Shown here in pieces: positions 1 to 5,891 of a DNA stretch of 6,332 nt; position 1 is the first letter of the stretch; each line of letters opens with the position of its first letter. The translations under genes and the position numbers were made by a program. The notes below the pieces were generated by a model that was given only the letters and a program-made list of their open reading frames with translations, did no database searches and was not told where the DNA came from. Source of the DNA: CAYNLX01 sp964441535 (GTDB lineage Bacteria > Bacillota_I > Bacilli_A > RF39 > UBA660). The DNA is taken from the NCBI GenBank assembly GCA_964441535.1, contig CAYTXQ010000046.1:1-6332 (forward strand). The letters are read 5' to 3'.

Positions 1-2
1 TA

Positions 3-341
3 ATGGGAGGATTAACTGGATTGAATTTTAATTCAGATACAACATTTGGAGCCAAATCTGTAGAAGAAGAAATTAATGAATTAAATAATATTTTTAATAC
101 AGTTCTATCTCATTTTGAAACACCTTTACCTCCAATAAGTGGATTAAATTTAACATATACAACAACAAATAGTTATTGGTCACCAGAAATAAGTGGAATA
201 AGTGGAGTATCTAATCAAACAGAATTAACTGCAGCCGAGATGCTATTACAATCATCATATGTAGGATTTGATTTTAATAATATATGGCAAATGGATACTA
301 ATACTGGGTATCCCGCATTAAGATATTTTAGTGAAGATTAA
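3..341 (+). CDS. C-terminal part of a probable cell-surface protein (GLUG-type C-terminus), 5' end outside the window
   Basis: This is very probably the tail of a longer gene. The reading frame is open to the window edge: the codon before the ATG at 3 is NTA, which cannot be a stop, and no ribosome binding site can be seen in the two bases upstream. The visible 112 residues are rich in Ser, Thr, Asn and Gly and low in Lys, as in exported surface proteins. The last 40 or so residues (a Thr/Ala-Glu-Met-Leu segment, then SSYVGFDFNNIWQMD and GYPALRY) resemble the closing unit of GLUG-motif and related repetitive surface proteins, which often end in a 'gwDFdnvW...YPyL' segment. Residues 18-40 look like a short amphipathic helix. 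No sorting signal or membrane anchor follows, so any anchor would be N-terminal and out of view. The function is unknown; adhesion would be a guess. A terminator follows at 346-388, so this gene is not co-transcribed with whiA. Confidence 0.6.
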   Translation: MGGLTGLNFNSDTTFGAKSVEEEINELNNIFNTVLSHFETPLPPISGLNLTYTTTNSYWSPEISGISGVSNQTELTAAEMLLQSSYVGFDFNNIWQMDTNTGYPALRYFSED

Positions 342-345
342 TAAT

Positions 346-388
346 AAAAAAGATAGTGAAATTCTATATAAATTGAGCTATCTTTTTT
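346..388 (+). terminator. Rho-independent terminator after the surface-protein gene
   Basis: A perfect 11-bp inverted repeat, AAAAAAGATAG (346-356) and CTATCTTTTTT (378-388), lies 4 bp after the stop codon. Its 3' arm ends in six T residues, so the U-tract is part of the stem, as is common in very AT-rich Bacillota. The loop is fairly long (21 nt). The A-run on the 5' arm would also give a U-tract on the opposite strand. Confidence 0.75.
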
Positions 389-395
389 AAATTAT

Positions 396-424
396 TTTAT
401 ACTTTTTAATTTTTATGGTATTAT
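396..424 (+). promoter_or_regulatory. Probable sigma-A promoter of whiA (extended -10)
   Basis: The -10 hexamer is TATTAT at 419-424 and is directly preceded by TGG (416-418), an extended -10 element. At a 17-bp spacing the -35 position is TTTATA (396-401), a weak match to TTGACA. The promoter lies just past the upstream terminator and about 25 bp before the whiA start, so whiA would have a short leader. The low -35 quality and the AT-rich background limit confidence. Confidence 0.45.
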
Positions 425-449
425 AAAATAACTAAAAGGAAGTGATAAT

Positions 450-1379
450 ATGACCTTTACTACAAGAGTTAAAGATGAGATATCTTCTGTTTTATCTAAT
501 TCAACCGAAGCAAGAAGTGAATTATCTGCATTTATTAGATATGCTGGCAAAATTGAAAATAATAAAATATCATTAGTACTAGAAAATGCTAGTATAGCTA
601 GAAGAATATATAAATATATAAAAGCTATATATGGTATTAATATGACACTTAATATAAGAGTTCAAAAAAGATTTAGAAATAAACATATATACATATTAAG
701 TATTGTAGAAAAAGCAAATTTTATACTAAAAGATTTAGATATTGTAAAAGATAATAAAAAAATTTTAATAGAAGACTATATGATGGATTCTATAGAAGAA
801 AAAATAGCCTATTTAAAAGGATTGTTTCTTGCTTGTGGTAATATATCTGATCCTAAAACCAGTGGATATCATATGGAATTTGTAATTAAATCAAAAAAAG
901 AAGCAGATTTTATTATAAAATTATTAAAAGAATTTGAATATAAATCAAAATATATAAAAAGAGAAACAGGTTATATGATATACATAAAAGAAGGAGAAAA
1001 AATAAGTGATATTTTAAAGCTTTTTGGTGCTATTAACAGTTTATTTTATTTTGAAGATATTAGAATCTATAGAGATCATAAGAATATGGTCAACAGACTT
1101 AATAATTGTGAAATAGCTAATCAGGAAAAAGTAATAAAATCTGGTTTAGAACAGTTAAAAAATATAGAATATTTAAAAGCGCACGATTTGCTTGATTTGT
1201 TGGATGAAAAAACAAAATTAATTATAGAATATAGAGAAAAATATTCTGATATATCTTTACAAGAATTAGCAGATATTATATCTTTAGAAACAGAATATAA
1301 AATAGGTAAATCTGGTATCAATCATCATTTTATAAAAATAAAAGAGTTGATAAGAAGACATAAAGAAAAAGAATTATAG
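450..1379 (+). CDS. whiA: DNA-binding protein WhiA (sporulation-type regulator, LAGLIDADG-like plus HTH)
   Basis: WhiA is a Gram-positive DNA-binding protein, required for sporulation septation in Streptomyces and linked to cell division and chromosome segregation in Bacillus. The 309 residues match the usual length. The N-terminus MTFTTRVKDEI is the typical family start. Residues 1-85 form the WhiA N-terminal domain. Residues 115-205 form the LAGLIDADG homing-endonuclease-like domain, with YLKGLFLACGNISDP at 121-135; known members lack nuclease activity. The conserved linker NRLNNCEIANQEK lies at 215-227. The C-terminal helix-turn-helix covers about 245-305, with SLQELADII and the signature GKSGINHHFIKI. 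The start at 450 is backed by AAAGGAAGTGA at 435-445. The usual upstream partners rapZ and yvcK are absent; the neighbour is a surface-protein gene behind a terminator, so whiA appears to be transcribed alone. Its last 6 bp overlap the 3' end of convergent clpP. Confidence 0.95.
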   Translation: MTFTTRVKDEISSVLSNSTEARSELSAFIRYAGKIENNKISLVLENASIARRIYKYIKAIYGINMTLNIRVQKRFRNKHIYILSIVEKANFILKDLDIVKDNKKILIEDYMMDSIEEKIAYLKGLFLACGNISDPKTSGYHMEFVIKSKKEADFIIKLLKEFEYKSKYIKRETGYMIYIKEGEKISDILKLFGAINSLFYFEDIRIYRDHKNMVNRLNNCEIANQEKVIKSGLEQLKNIEYLKAHDLLDLLDEKTKLIIEYREKYSDISLQELADIISLETEYKIGKSGINHHFIKIKELIRRHKEKEL

Positions 1380-1404
1380 AATTTTATCTATTATTCCATA
1401 ATTC
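1362..1404 (-). terminator. clpP terminator embedded in the 3' end of whiA
   Basis: Read on the - strand, GAATTATGGAAT (1404-1393) pairs with ATTCTATAATTC (1382-1371): 12 bp including one G-U pair, with a 10-nt loop. It is followed directly by TTTTTCTTT (1370-1362). The stem covers the last codons and stop of clpP, and the U-tract lies wholly inside whiA codons. On the + strand the same stem has an A-C mismatch and no T-tract follows, so it should end clpP transcripts but not whiA transcripts. The stem is almost all A-U, so its efficiency is uncertain. Confidence 0.6.
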
Positions 1405-1943
1405 AGTGCTTCATTTGCATCCATAAAGAAATCTCTTTCAGTGTCTTTATTAATTTTATTTAAATTTTGTTTAGTATTGGAAGCTAATAATTTATTTAGC
1501 TTCTGTTTTAATTTTATAATTCTATCTGCTGCTATTTTTATTTCTGTAGCTTGACCTTTGATACCGCCTAAAGGTTGATGAATCATAACTTCAGAATTAG
1601 TTAAAGCATATCTTTTTCCTTTTTTCCCACTAGATAAAATAAATGAAGCCATAGATGCAGCAAGCCCTACTACAGTTGTAGATACATCACTTTTAATAAA
1701 GTTTATGGTATCATAAATAGCCATTCCTGCTGTGATACTTCCTCCTGGAGAATTAATATATATATTGATGTCTTCATGATTTAATGAATCTAAATATAAT
1801 AGTTCAGAAATAATTATATTAGCATTATCATCATTAATTTCTCCAGTAATAAATATGACTCTATCTTTTAAGAGTCTTGAATATATATCATATACTTTTT
1901 CTCCATTGTAAGTTTTTTCAATAACTGTAGGAATTATATTCAT
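1374..1943 (-). CDS. clpP: ATP-dependent Clp protease proteolytic subunit ClpP
   Basis: ClpP forms the tetradecameric serine-protease chamber that degrades proteins fed to it by ClpX, ClpC or ClpA-type unfoldases in the cytoplasm. The whole protein aligns by eye with ClpP: MNIIPTVIEKT and YDIYSRLLKDR at the N-terminus, the oxyanion-region NSPGGSITAGMAIYDT at 64-79, GLAASMAS at 93-100 with catalytic Ser97, MIHQPLGG at 120-127 with His122, and DTERDFF with Asp171. These fall at the same numbers as the E. coli mature enzyme. At 189 residues it is slightly short: it stops right after GIIDKIL and lacks the short hydrophilic tail usual in this family, which coincides with the overlap with whiA. The start is supported by GAGGGTG on the - strand (1957-1951), 7 nt from the ATG. 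A possible -35 (TTGTCA, 2009-2004) exists but I see no good -10 at the right distance, and no CtsR heptad repeat. Confidence 0.97.
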   Translation of the reverse strand: MNIIPTVIEKTYNGEKVYDIYSRLLKDRVIFITGEINDDNANIIISELLYLDSLNHEDINIYINSPGGSITAGMAIYDTINFIKSDVSTTVVGLAASMASFILSSGKKGKRYALTNSEVMIHQPLGGIKGQATEIKIAADRIIKLKQKLNKLLASNTKQNLNKINKDTERDFFMDANEALNYGIIDKIL

Positions 1944-2056
1944 AAAAAATCACCCTCTATTAATATAATTATTAAAGTATGTAAAAATATACTAAAAATT
2001 AAATGACAAAATATTGTTTATTTGGTAAAATGTATATAGAATAAGAGGGACATTTA
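1944..2056. other. Divergent intergenic region between clpP and the nucleoside kinase gene
   Basis: These 113 bp hold the start signals of both divergent genes. The clearest element is the rightward promoter at 2003-2031. A small inverted repeat, AGTAT (1976-1980) and ATACT (1989-1993), lies on the clpP side, in the zone where a clpP promoter would be expected. It is too short and AT-rich to be called an operator. I see no direct GGTCAAA-type repeats (CtsR) and no CIRCE-type repeat (HrcA). Confidence 0.5.
2003..2031 (+). promoter_or_regulatory. Sigma-A promoter of the nucleoside kinase-gap operon (extended -10)
   Basis: ATGACA (2003-2008, 5 of 6 to TTGACA) and TAAAAT (2026-2031, 5 of 6 to TATAAT) are separated by exactly 17 bp, and TGG (2023-2025) directly precedes the -10 as an extended element. 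Transcription would start near 2038, giving a leader of about 19 nt with the ribosome binding site AGAGGGA at 2044-2050. This is the only convincing promoter for the operon, as the 14-bp gap before the gap gene leaves no room for another. Confidence 0.7.
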
Positions 2057-3721
2057 ATGATTAATGAAGTTAAAATCACGTTTAATGATGGCACAGTTTC
2101 AGTATATCCTGCTGGGATTTCTTATTTGGAATTGAGTAAGTATTACAAAAATAAAATTGAAAATCCCATAATCGGAGTTAAAGTAAATAACAGAGTATTA
2201 AATTTAACTGATAAAATACATAATGATACAGTTGTTAAATTTTTTGATTTTAATGATTTAAATGGTTATAAAATGTACCAGGCAGGATTAAAGTTTGTTA
2301 TGTTAATAGCTGCTAAAGAGTTATGGGGTAATGATTCTGATGTAAGATTTTTAAATTCCCTGGATAAAGGTATTTATACTGAAATTATATCCAATACATT
2401 AATCACTGAAGAAGAAGTATTAAAATTAAAATTAAAGATGCAGGAAATAATAAATTTAGATTTGGTTTTTGAAAAGAATGCATTTAATAAAAAGGAAGTG
2501 ATTAGTTATTATAATCAAATTCATGAAGAAGAAAAAGCAGCTAATGTTAGTAGAATTCCTAATAATATAGTTACACTATATAAATTAAAGAATTATTATA
2601 ATTATTTTTATACAGATATGCCTTATAGTACAGGAGTATTAACAAAATTTGATTTATCTTTTATTAATGATAATCATATTATTCTGAGATTTCCTTCTCC
2701 TACTTCAGATAATGTTGTTCCAGAATACAGACCTCTTGATAAAATTATGCAGGTTTTTGAAGAATATCGTACTTGGCTTCTATTAGTAAACATGCATTAT
2801 GTTTCAGATTTAAATGATTTAGTCATTAATAATACTATTAAAGAATTTGTAATGCAAAATAAAATAATTACTGATGAATATTTAATAGATATAGTTAAAC
2901 AAATAGTAAACAGTGATAGAAATATAAAACTTATTTCTATAGCTGGACCTTCTTCTTCTGGGAAAACAACTAGTGCTCACAGAATAAGTCTTTATCTTAA
3001 AACTTTTGGAATAAATTCTTATATAATGTCAGCAGATAATTATTATAAAGAAAGAATAGATATTCCTAAGGATGAAGATGGGGAATATGAACTAGATAAA
3101 TTAGAGGCATTAGATATAGACATGCTTAATAGTGACTTAAATAAATTAATAAATTATGAAGAAGTAATAATGCCTGAATATAATTTCTTTACTGGAAAAA
3201 AGGAAATTAAAGGTAGAAGAGTAAAATTAAAAGAAGGGGATGTAGTAATATTAGAAGGATTACATTGCTTAAATGATGAATTAAGTAAAGATATTTCTTT
3301 AGAAAATAAATTTAAGATATATATAAGTCCATTTAGTGGTCTTTGTATAGATAGACATAATCATCTATCAAATGTAGATGTGAGGTTAATAAGAAGAATT
3401 GTTAGAGATAATGTATTTAGAGGGGCTTCTGTTTCAGATACAATAAGAATATGGCAAAAAGTTAGAAGAGATGAAGAGAAATATATATTTCCATATCAAA
3501 ATGGAGCAGATGCAATATTAAATACATCATTAATTTATGAATTAGGTGTATTAAAAATATATGCTGAGCCTATACTATATTCAGTACCTATAACTTCAGT
3601 TTATTATGAAGAGGCCAGAAGATTATTAGGTTTCTTAAGAACATTTTTTACTATTTCACCAGAACTAGTGGATAGTGATTCAGTATTAAGAGAATTCATT
3701 GGAGGAAGTATATTTAGTTAA
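2057..3721 (+). CDS. Nucleoside kinase (uridine kinase-like) with N-terminal TGS and threonyl-tRNA-synthetase-like domains
   Basis: This 554-residue protein has the architecture of the TGS-domain uridine kinase/phosphoribulokinase-like proteins of Bacillota, whose exact substrate is mostly not established. Residues 1-65 form a ubiquitin-like TGS domain, as at the N-terminus of threonyl-tRNA synthetase. Residues 70-215 resemble the second additional domain of that enzyme, but I do not see its metal-binding HxxxH motif: the equivalent stretch reads MYQAGLKF, so editing activity is unlikely. The kinase domain starts near 290, with ISIAGPSSSGKTT (P-loop, Lys303), MSADNYY (Asp327), the PEYNFFTG segment (373-380), a Walker B-like VVILEGLH (396-403) and RLIRRIVRDNVFRG (443-456). 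ATP-dependent phosphorylation of uridine or a related nucleoside is inferred from the family. The stop lies 14 bp before gap, so the two are very likely co-transcribed. The start follows AGAGGGA at 2044-2050. Confidence 0.85.
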   Translation: MINEVKITFNDGTVSVYPAGISYLELSKYYKNKIENPIIGVKVNNRVLNLTDKIHNDTVVKFFDFNDLNGYKMYQAGLKFVMLIAAKELWGNDSDVRFLNSLDKGIYTEIISNTLITEEEVLKLKLKMQEIINLDLVFEKNAFNKKEVISYYNQIHEEEKAANVSRIPNNIVTLYKLKNYYNYFYTDMPYSTGVLTKFDLSFINDNHIILRFPSPTSDNVVPEYRPLDKIMQVFEEYRTWLLLVNMHYVSDLNDLVINNTIKEFVMQNKIITDEYLIDIVKQIVNSDRNIKLISIAGPSSSGKTTSAHRISLYLKTFGINSYIMSADNYYKERIDIPKDEDGEYELDKLEALDIDMLNSDLNKLINYEEVIMPEYNFFTGKKEIKGRRVKLKEGDVVILEGLHCLNDELSKDISLENKFKIYISPFSGLCIDRHNHLSNVDVRLIRRIVRDNVFRGASVSDTIRIWQKVRRDEEKYIFPYQNGADAILNTSLIYELGVLKIYAEPILYSVPITSVYYEEARRLLGFLRTFFTISPELVDSDSVLREFIGGSIFS

Positions 3722-3735
3722 AAAAGGAGATAGAA

Positions 3736-4737
3736 ATGATAAAAGTAGCAATTAACGGATTTGGAAGAATAGGAAGGTTAGCTTTTAGAGAATTAAGTTC
3801 TTTAGAAGATTTTGAAGTAGTGGCAATAAATGATTTAACTGAAGCAGAACAGTTAGCTTATTTATTGAAATACGATACTAATCATCGTGGTTGGAATATT
3901 GATAAGATAGGTTTTGAAAATAACTCCATTATTTATGATAATAAAAGAATACAGATATATAGTGAGAAAGATCCAGCTATGTTGCCTTGGGGTAACTTAG
4001 GTGTAGATGTGGTTTTAGAATGTACTGGTGCTTTTACTAAAGAAGAAGATGCTATAAAACATATTAATGCAGGAGCAAAAAAAGTGCTAATTTCTGCACC
4101 TGGTGATGGAGATATGAAAACAATTGTTTATAACGTAAATAATCATATTTTAGATGGTACAGAACAAATAGTATCAGCAGCGAGTTGCACTACTAATTGT
4201 TTAGCCCCAGTATTAAAAATAATAAATGATAATATTGGAATAATAAAAGGATATATGTCAACAATTCATGCTTATACAAATGATCAGGTTACTTTAGATG
4301 TACCACATAAAAAAGGAATAAAGTCCAGAAGAGGAAGAGCATGTGCTATGAATATAGTTCCATCTTCAACAGGTGCCGCAAGTGCTATAGGAAAAGTAAT
4401 ACCTGATTTAGCTGGAAAGTTAGATGGAATGGCATTTAGAGTTCCAGTTAGTGATGGCTCTATGATAGATTGTACTTTAGAATTAAAGAAAAATACATCT
4501 ATTGAAGAAATAAATAATCTATTCTTTAATAACCAAAATGAAACTATAAGATTTACTATGGATCCTATAGTATCAAGTGATGTTATTGGAACTAAAGTAG
4601 GAGCTGTAGTAGATGGATCTTGTACTGATGTACTAGAATCTGATGGAAGACAATTAGTAAAAATAATTGCTTGGTATGATAACGAAATGGGTTATACAGC
4701 ACAAATGATTAGAACAGTTAAAGATTTAATGAAATAA
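3736..4737 (+). CDS. gap: Glyceraldehyde-3-phosphate dehydrogenase, type I (NAD-dependent)
   Basis: The enzyme oxidises and phosphorylates glyceraldehyde 3-phosphate to 1,3-bisphosphoglycerate in cytoplasmic glycolysis. The 333 residues match the usual length. The Rossmann motif INGFGRIGR is at 6-14, and Asp33 in INDL is the residue that usually selects NAD over NADP, so a glycolytic role is more likely than an anabolic one. The active-site segment SAASCTTNCLAP (147-158) carries catalytic Cys151, and STIHAYTND holds His178. Other family blocks are MNIVPSSTGAA (205-215), GMAFRVPVSDGS (231-242) and the C-terminal WYDNEMGY (313-320). The start is firm, with AAAGGAGAT 5 nt upstream of the ATG. 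It is the second gene of an operon with the upstream nucleoside kinase. No cggR precedes it and no pgk, tpi or eno follows; a strong terminator closes the unit, so gap is separated here from the rest of lower glycolysis. Confidence 0.97.
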   Translation: MIKVAINGFGRIGRLAFRELSSLEDFEVVAINDLTEAEQLAYLLKYDTNHRGWNIDKIGFENNSIIYDNKRIQIYSEKDPAMLPWGNLGVDVVLECTGAFTKEEDAIKHINAGAKKVLISAPGDGDMKTIVYNVNNHILDGTEQIVSAASCTTNCLAPVLKIINDNIGIIKGYMSTIHAYTNDQVTLDVPHKKGIKSRRGRACAMNIVPSSTGAASAIGKVIPDLAGKLDGMAFRVPVSDGSMIDCTLELKKNTSIEEINNLFFNNQNETIRFTMDPIVSSDVIGTKVGAVVDGSCTDVLESDGRQLVKIIAWYDNEMGYTAQMIRTVKDLMK

Positions 4738-4761
4738 AACTTGAGAACTCTCAAGTTTTTT
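4736..4761 (+). terminator. Rho-independent terminator of the kinase-gap operon
   Basis: The perfect inverted repeat AAAACTTGAG (4736-4745) and CTCAAGTTTT (4750-4759) encloses a 4-nt AACT loop and ends in six T residues (4756-4761). The 5' arm begins within the gap stop codon. It is the strongest terminator in the window and isolates the operon from the acyltransferase gene. Confidence 0.92.
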
Positions 4762-4787
4762 AGATAATTATTAAATTACGTATATTG

Positions 4788-4816
4788 TTGACATTTTTAT
4801 ATAAAAAATATATAAT
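4788..4816 (+). promoter_or_regulatory. Perfect-consensus sigma-A promoter of the acyltransferase gene
   Basis: TTGACA at 4788-4793 and TATAAT at 4811-4816 are both exact consensus hexamers, separated by exactly 17 bp. Transcription should start near 4823, giving a leader of about 19 nt. It sits 26 bp past the gap terminator, so the downstream gene is its own unit. Strong, probably constitutive expression is inferred; I see no operator-like repeat over it. Confidence 0.93.
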
Positions 4817-4829
4817 AAAATATATTTTT

Positions 4830-4836
4830 AGGAGAG
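4830..4836 (+). promoter_or_regulatory. Ribosome binding site fixing the acyltransferase start at 4842
   Basis: AGGAGAG lies 5 nt before the ATG at 4842. A longer in-frame reading from a TTG at 4785 would start upstream of the predicted transcription start, inside the promoter, and so cannot be translated from this transcript. Confidence 0.85.
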
Positions 4837-4841
4837 ATGTT

Positions 4842-5807
4842 ATGAATGTTCTAGCAGAAGAAGAAAAAAAATTATTTCGACAAGGGCTATCAGAAGAAGA
4901 ATATTTAAAGAAAAAAGAAGAATTTTTAGAATTATATTTTAAAGTAAGAAATAATACTGAAGGTAAATTTTATTCCAATCTTACATTAAAACAAAGAAAA
5001 AAACTTCATTGGTTAATATTAGGTATTTATACGCTTAAGAATAAATTGGAAGGTTTTTCTTATGAAGTTCTTTCTGATAAAAGGCAAAAAACAAATAGGC
5101 CAATTATATTTGTAATTACTCATGTTGGAAAATATGATATTGAAATTGTAAGTGAAGCTATAAAAGATCACTATTATTTATTATCAGGAGATTATGAGCA
5201 TTTGCAAGGAACAATTAGTGAACCTTTTCTAGGATTAAATGGTGTTTTTTATTTTAATGAGTTTGTAAAAGAAGATAGAAAATTAGTAAGTGAAAAAATG
5301 GTTTCTCATTTAAAAGAAAACGGTAATTTAATGTATTTTATTGAGGGTACATGGAATTTAACACCAAATTTACCTATGCTTCCATGCTATTGGGGAATTG
5401 TAGATATTGCAAAAAGCACTAATGCCATAGTTATTCCAGTAGCGGCTGAACAATACGATAAACATTTTAAAATTAATATCGGATCAAATTTTGATATGAA
5501 TTTATATAATGATGGAAACGCAGAAAAAGCTAGAGCAATTTTAGATTTAAGGGATGTTTTATCAACACTTAAATGGGAAATATGGGAAACTGAAAGGGCT
5601 AGTAGAAAAGATATTGATCTGAAAGAATGGGATGATTATATCAAAAAAAGATTTAGTGAGTGGCCTTATTTTGATTTGGATTATATTGAAAGGCTTATTT
5701 ATCATCCAAAGGATATTATTAATCAAGAGGAAGTTTATGCTCCTGTAAAAAAACTTTCTCCAAATTTACAAAATGCATTTTTATACGATAAAAGGATTCA
5801 AGGATAA
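4842..5807 (+). CDS. Lysophospholipid acyltransferase-like protein (PlsC family)
   Basis: The protein (321 residues) carries the hallmarks of the glycerolipid acyltransferase superfamily, which moves acyl chains to lysophosphatidic acid or related acceptors at the inner face of the membrane. Motif I is HVGKYD at 94-99 (His94, Asp99 of the HxxxxD catalytic pair), preceded by a hydrophobic strand IIFVIT. Motif III is FIEGTWN at 166-172, the counterpart of FPEGTRS with Trp in place of the usual Arg. Motif IV is VIPVA with Pro199. The Arg-to-Trp change and the Thr before motif I in place of Asn suggest a divergent acceptor or substrate, so calling it PlsC itself would go too far. Residues 1-60 are highly charged and helical, and 240-321 form an extra hydrophilic tail longer than in minimal PlsC. 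I see no clear transmembrane segment, so membrane binding is probably peripheral. It forms a single-gene unit between two terminators. The start at 4842 is chosen from the promoter and the ribosome binding site. Confidence 0.8.
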   Translation: MNVLAEEEKKLFRQGLSEEEYLKKKEEFLELYFKVRNNTEGKFYSNLTLKQRKKLHWLILGIYTLKNKLEGFSYEVLSDKRQKTNRPIIFVITHVGKYDIEIVSEAIKDHYYLLSGDYEHLQGTISEPFLGLNGVFYFNEFVKEDRKLVSEKMVSHLKENGNLMYFIEGTWNLTPNLPMLPCYWGIVDIAKSTNAIVIPVAAEQYDKHFKINIGSNFDMNLYNDGNAEKARAILDLRDVLSTLKWEIWETERASRKDIDLKEWDDYIKKRFSEWPYFDLDYIERLIYHPKDIINQEEVYAPVKKLSPNLQNAFLYDKRIQG

Positions 5808-5825
5808 AATTTTCTTGATTTTTTT
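5798..5825 (+). terminator. Terminator overlapping the acyltransferase stop codon
   Basis: TCAAGGA (5798-5804) pairs with TTCTTGA (5812-5818), 7 bp including one G-U pair, around a 7-nt loop that holds the stop codon. Seven T residues follow (5819-5825). The short stem makes it weaker than the gap terminator. An A/T-only repeat, ATTTTTTT (5818-5825) and AAAAAAAT (5832-5839), follows but has no T-tract after it. Confidence 0.65.
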
Positions 5826-5853
5826 AATTTTAAAAAAATAATTATGATATAAT
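5825..5853 (+). promoter_or_regulatory. Sigma-A promoter (extended -10) of the membrane-protein gene
   Basis: A perfect TATAAT at 5848-5853 is preceded directly by TGA (5845-5847), an extended -10 element. The -35 position at 17-bp spacing reads TAATTT (5825-5830), a poor match, so recognition would rely on the extended -10. Transcription would start near 5860, leaving a leader of about 32 nt that carries the ribosome binding site GGAGG at 5880-5884. Confidence 0.7.
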
Positions 5854-5891
5854 AGATTAAAGATAAATTGTTAACGAACGGAGGACAAAAC

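Noticed and set aside
1121..1321. Open frame of 66 codons on the - strand
   Set aside because: It lies entirely inside whiA on the opposite strand, has no visible ribosome binding site and shows no recognisable protein features; it is a shadow of the AT-rich gene.
2033..2042. Alternative -10 boxes (TATATA at 2033, TAGAAT at 2037) for the nucleoside kinase gene
   Set aside because: They would put the transcription start at or within the ribosome binding site at 2044-2050. The promoter at 2003-2031 has a better -35, a 17-bp spacer and an extended -10.
1944..2056. CtsR or HrcA control of clpP
   Set aside because: No tandem GGTCAAA-type heptads and no CIRCE-type 9-bp inverted repeat are present between clpP and its divergent neighbour.
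5818..5839. A/T-only inverted repeat as a second terminator
   Set aside because: Eight A-T pairs around a 6-nt loop with no T-tract after it in the + direction. The T-run it uses is already explained as the tail of the terminator at 5798-5825.
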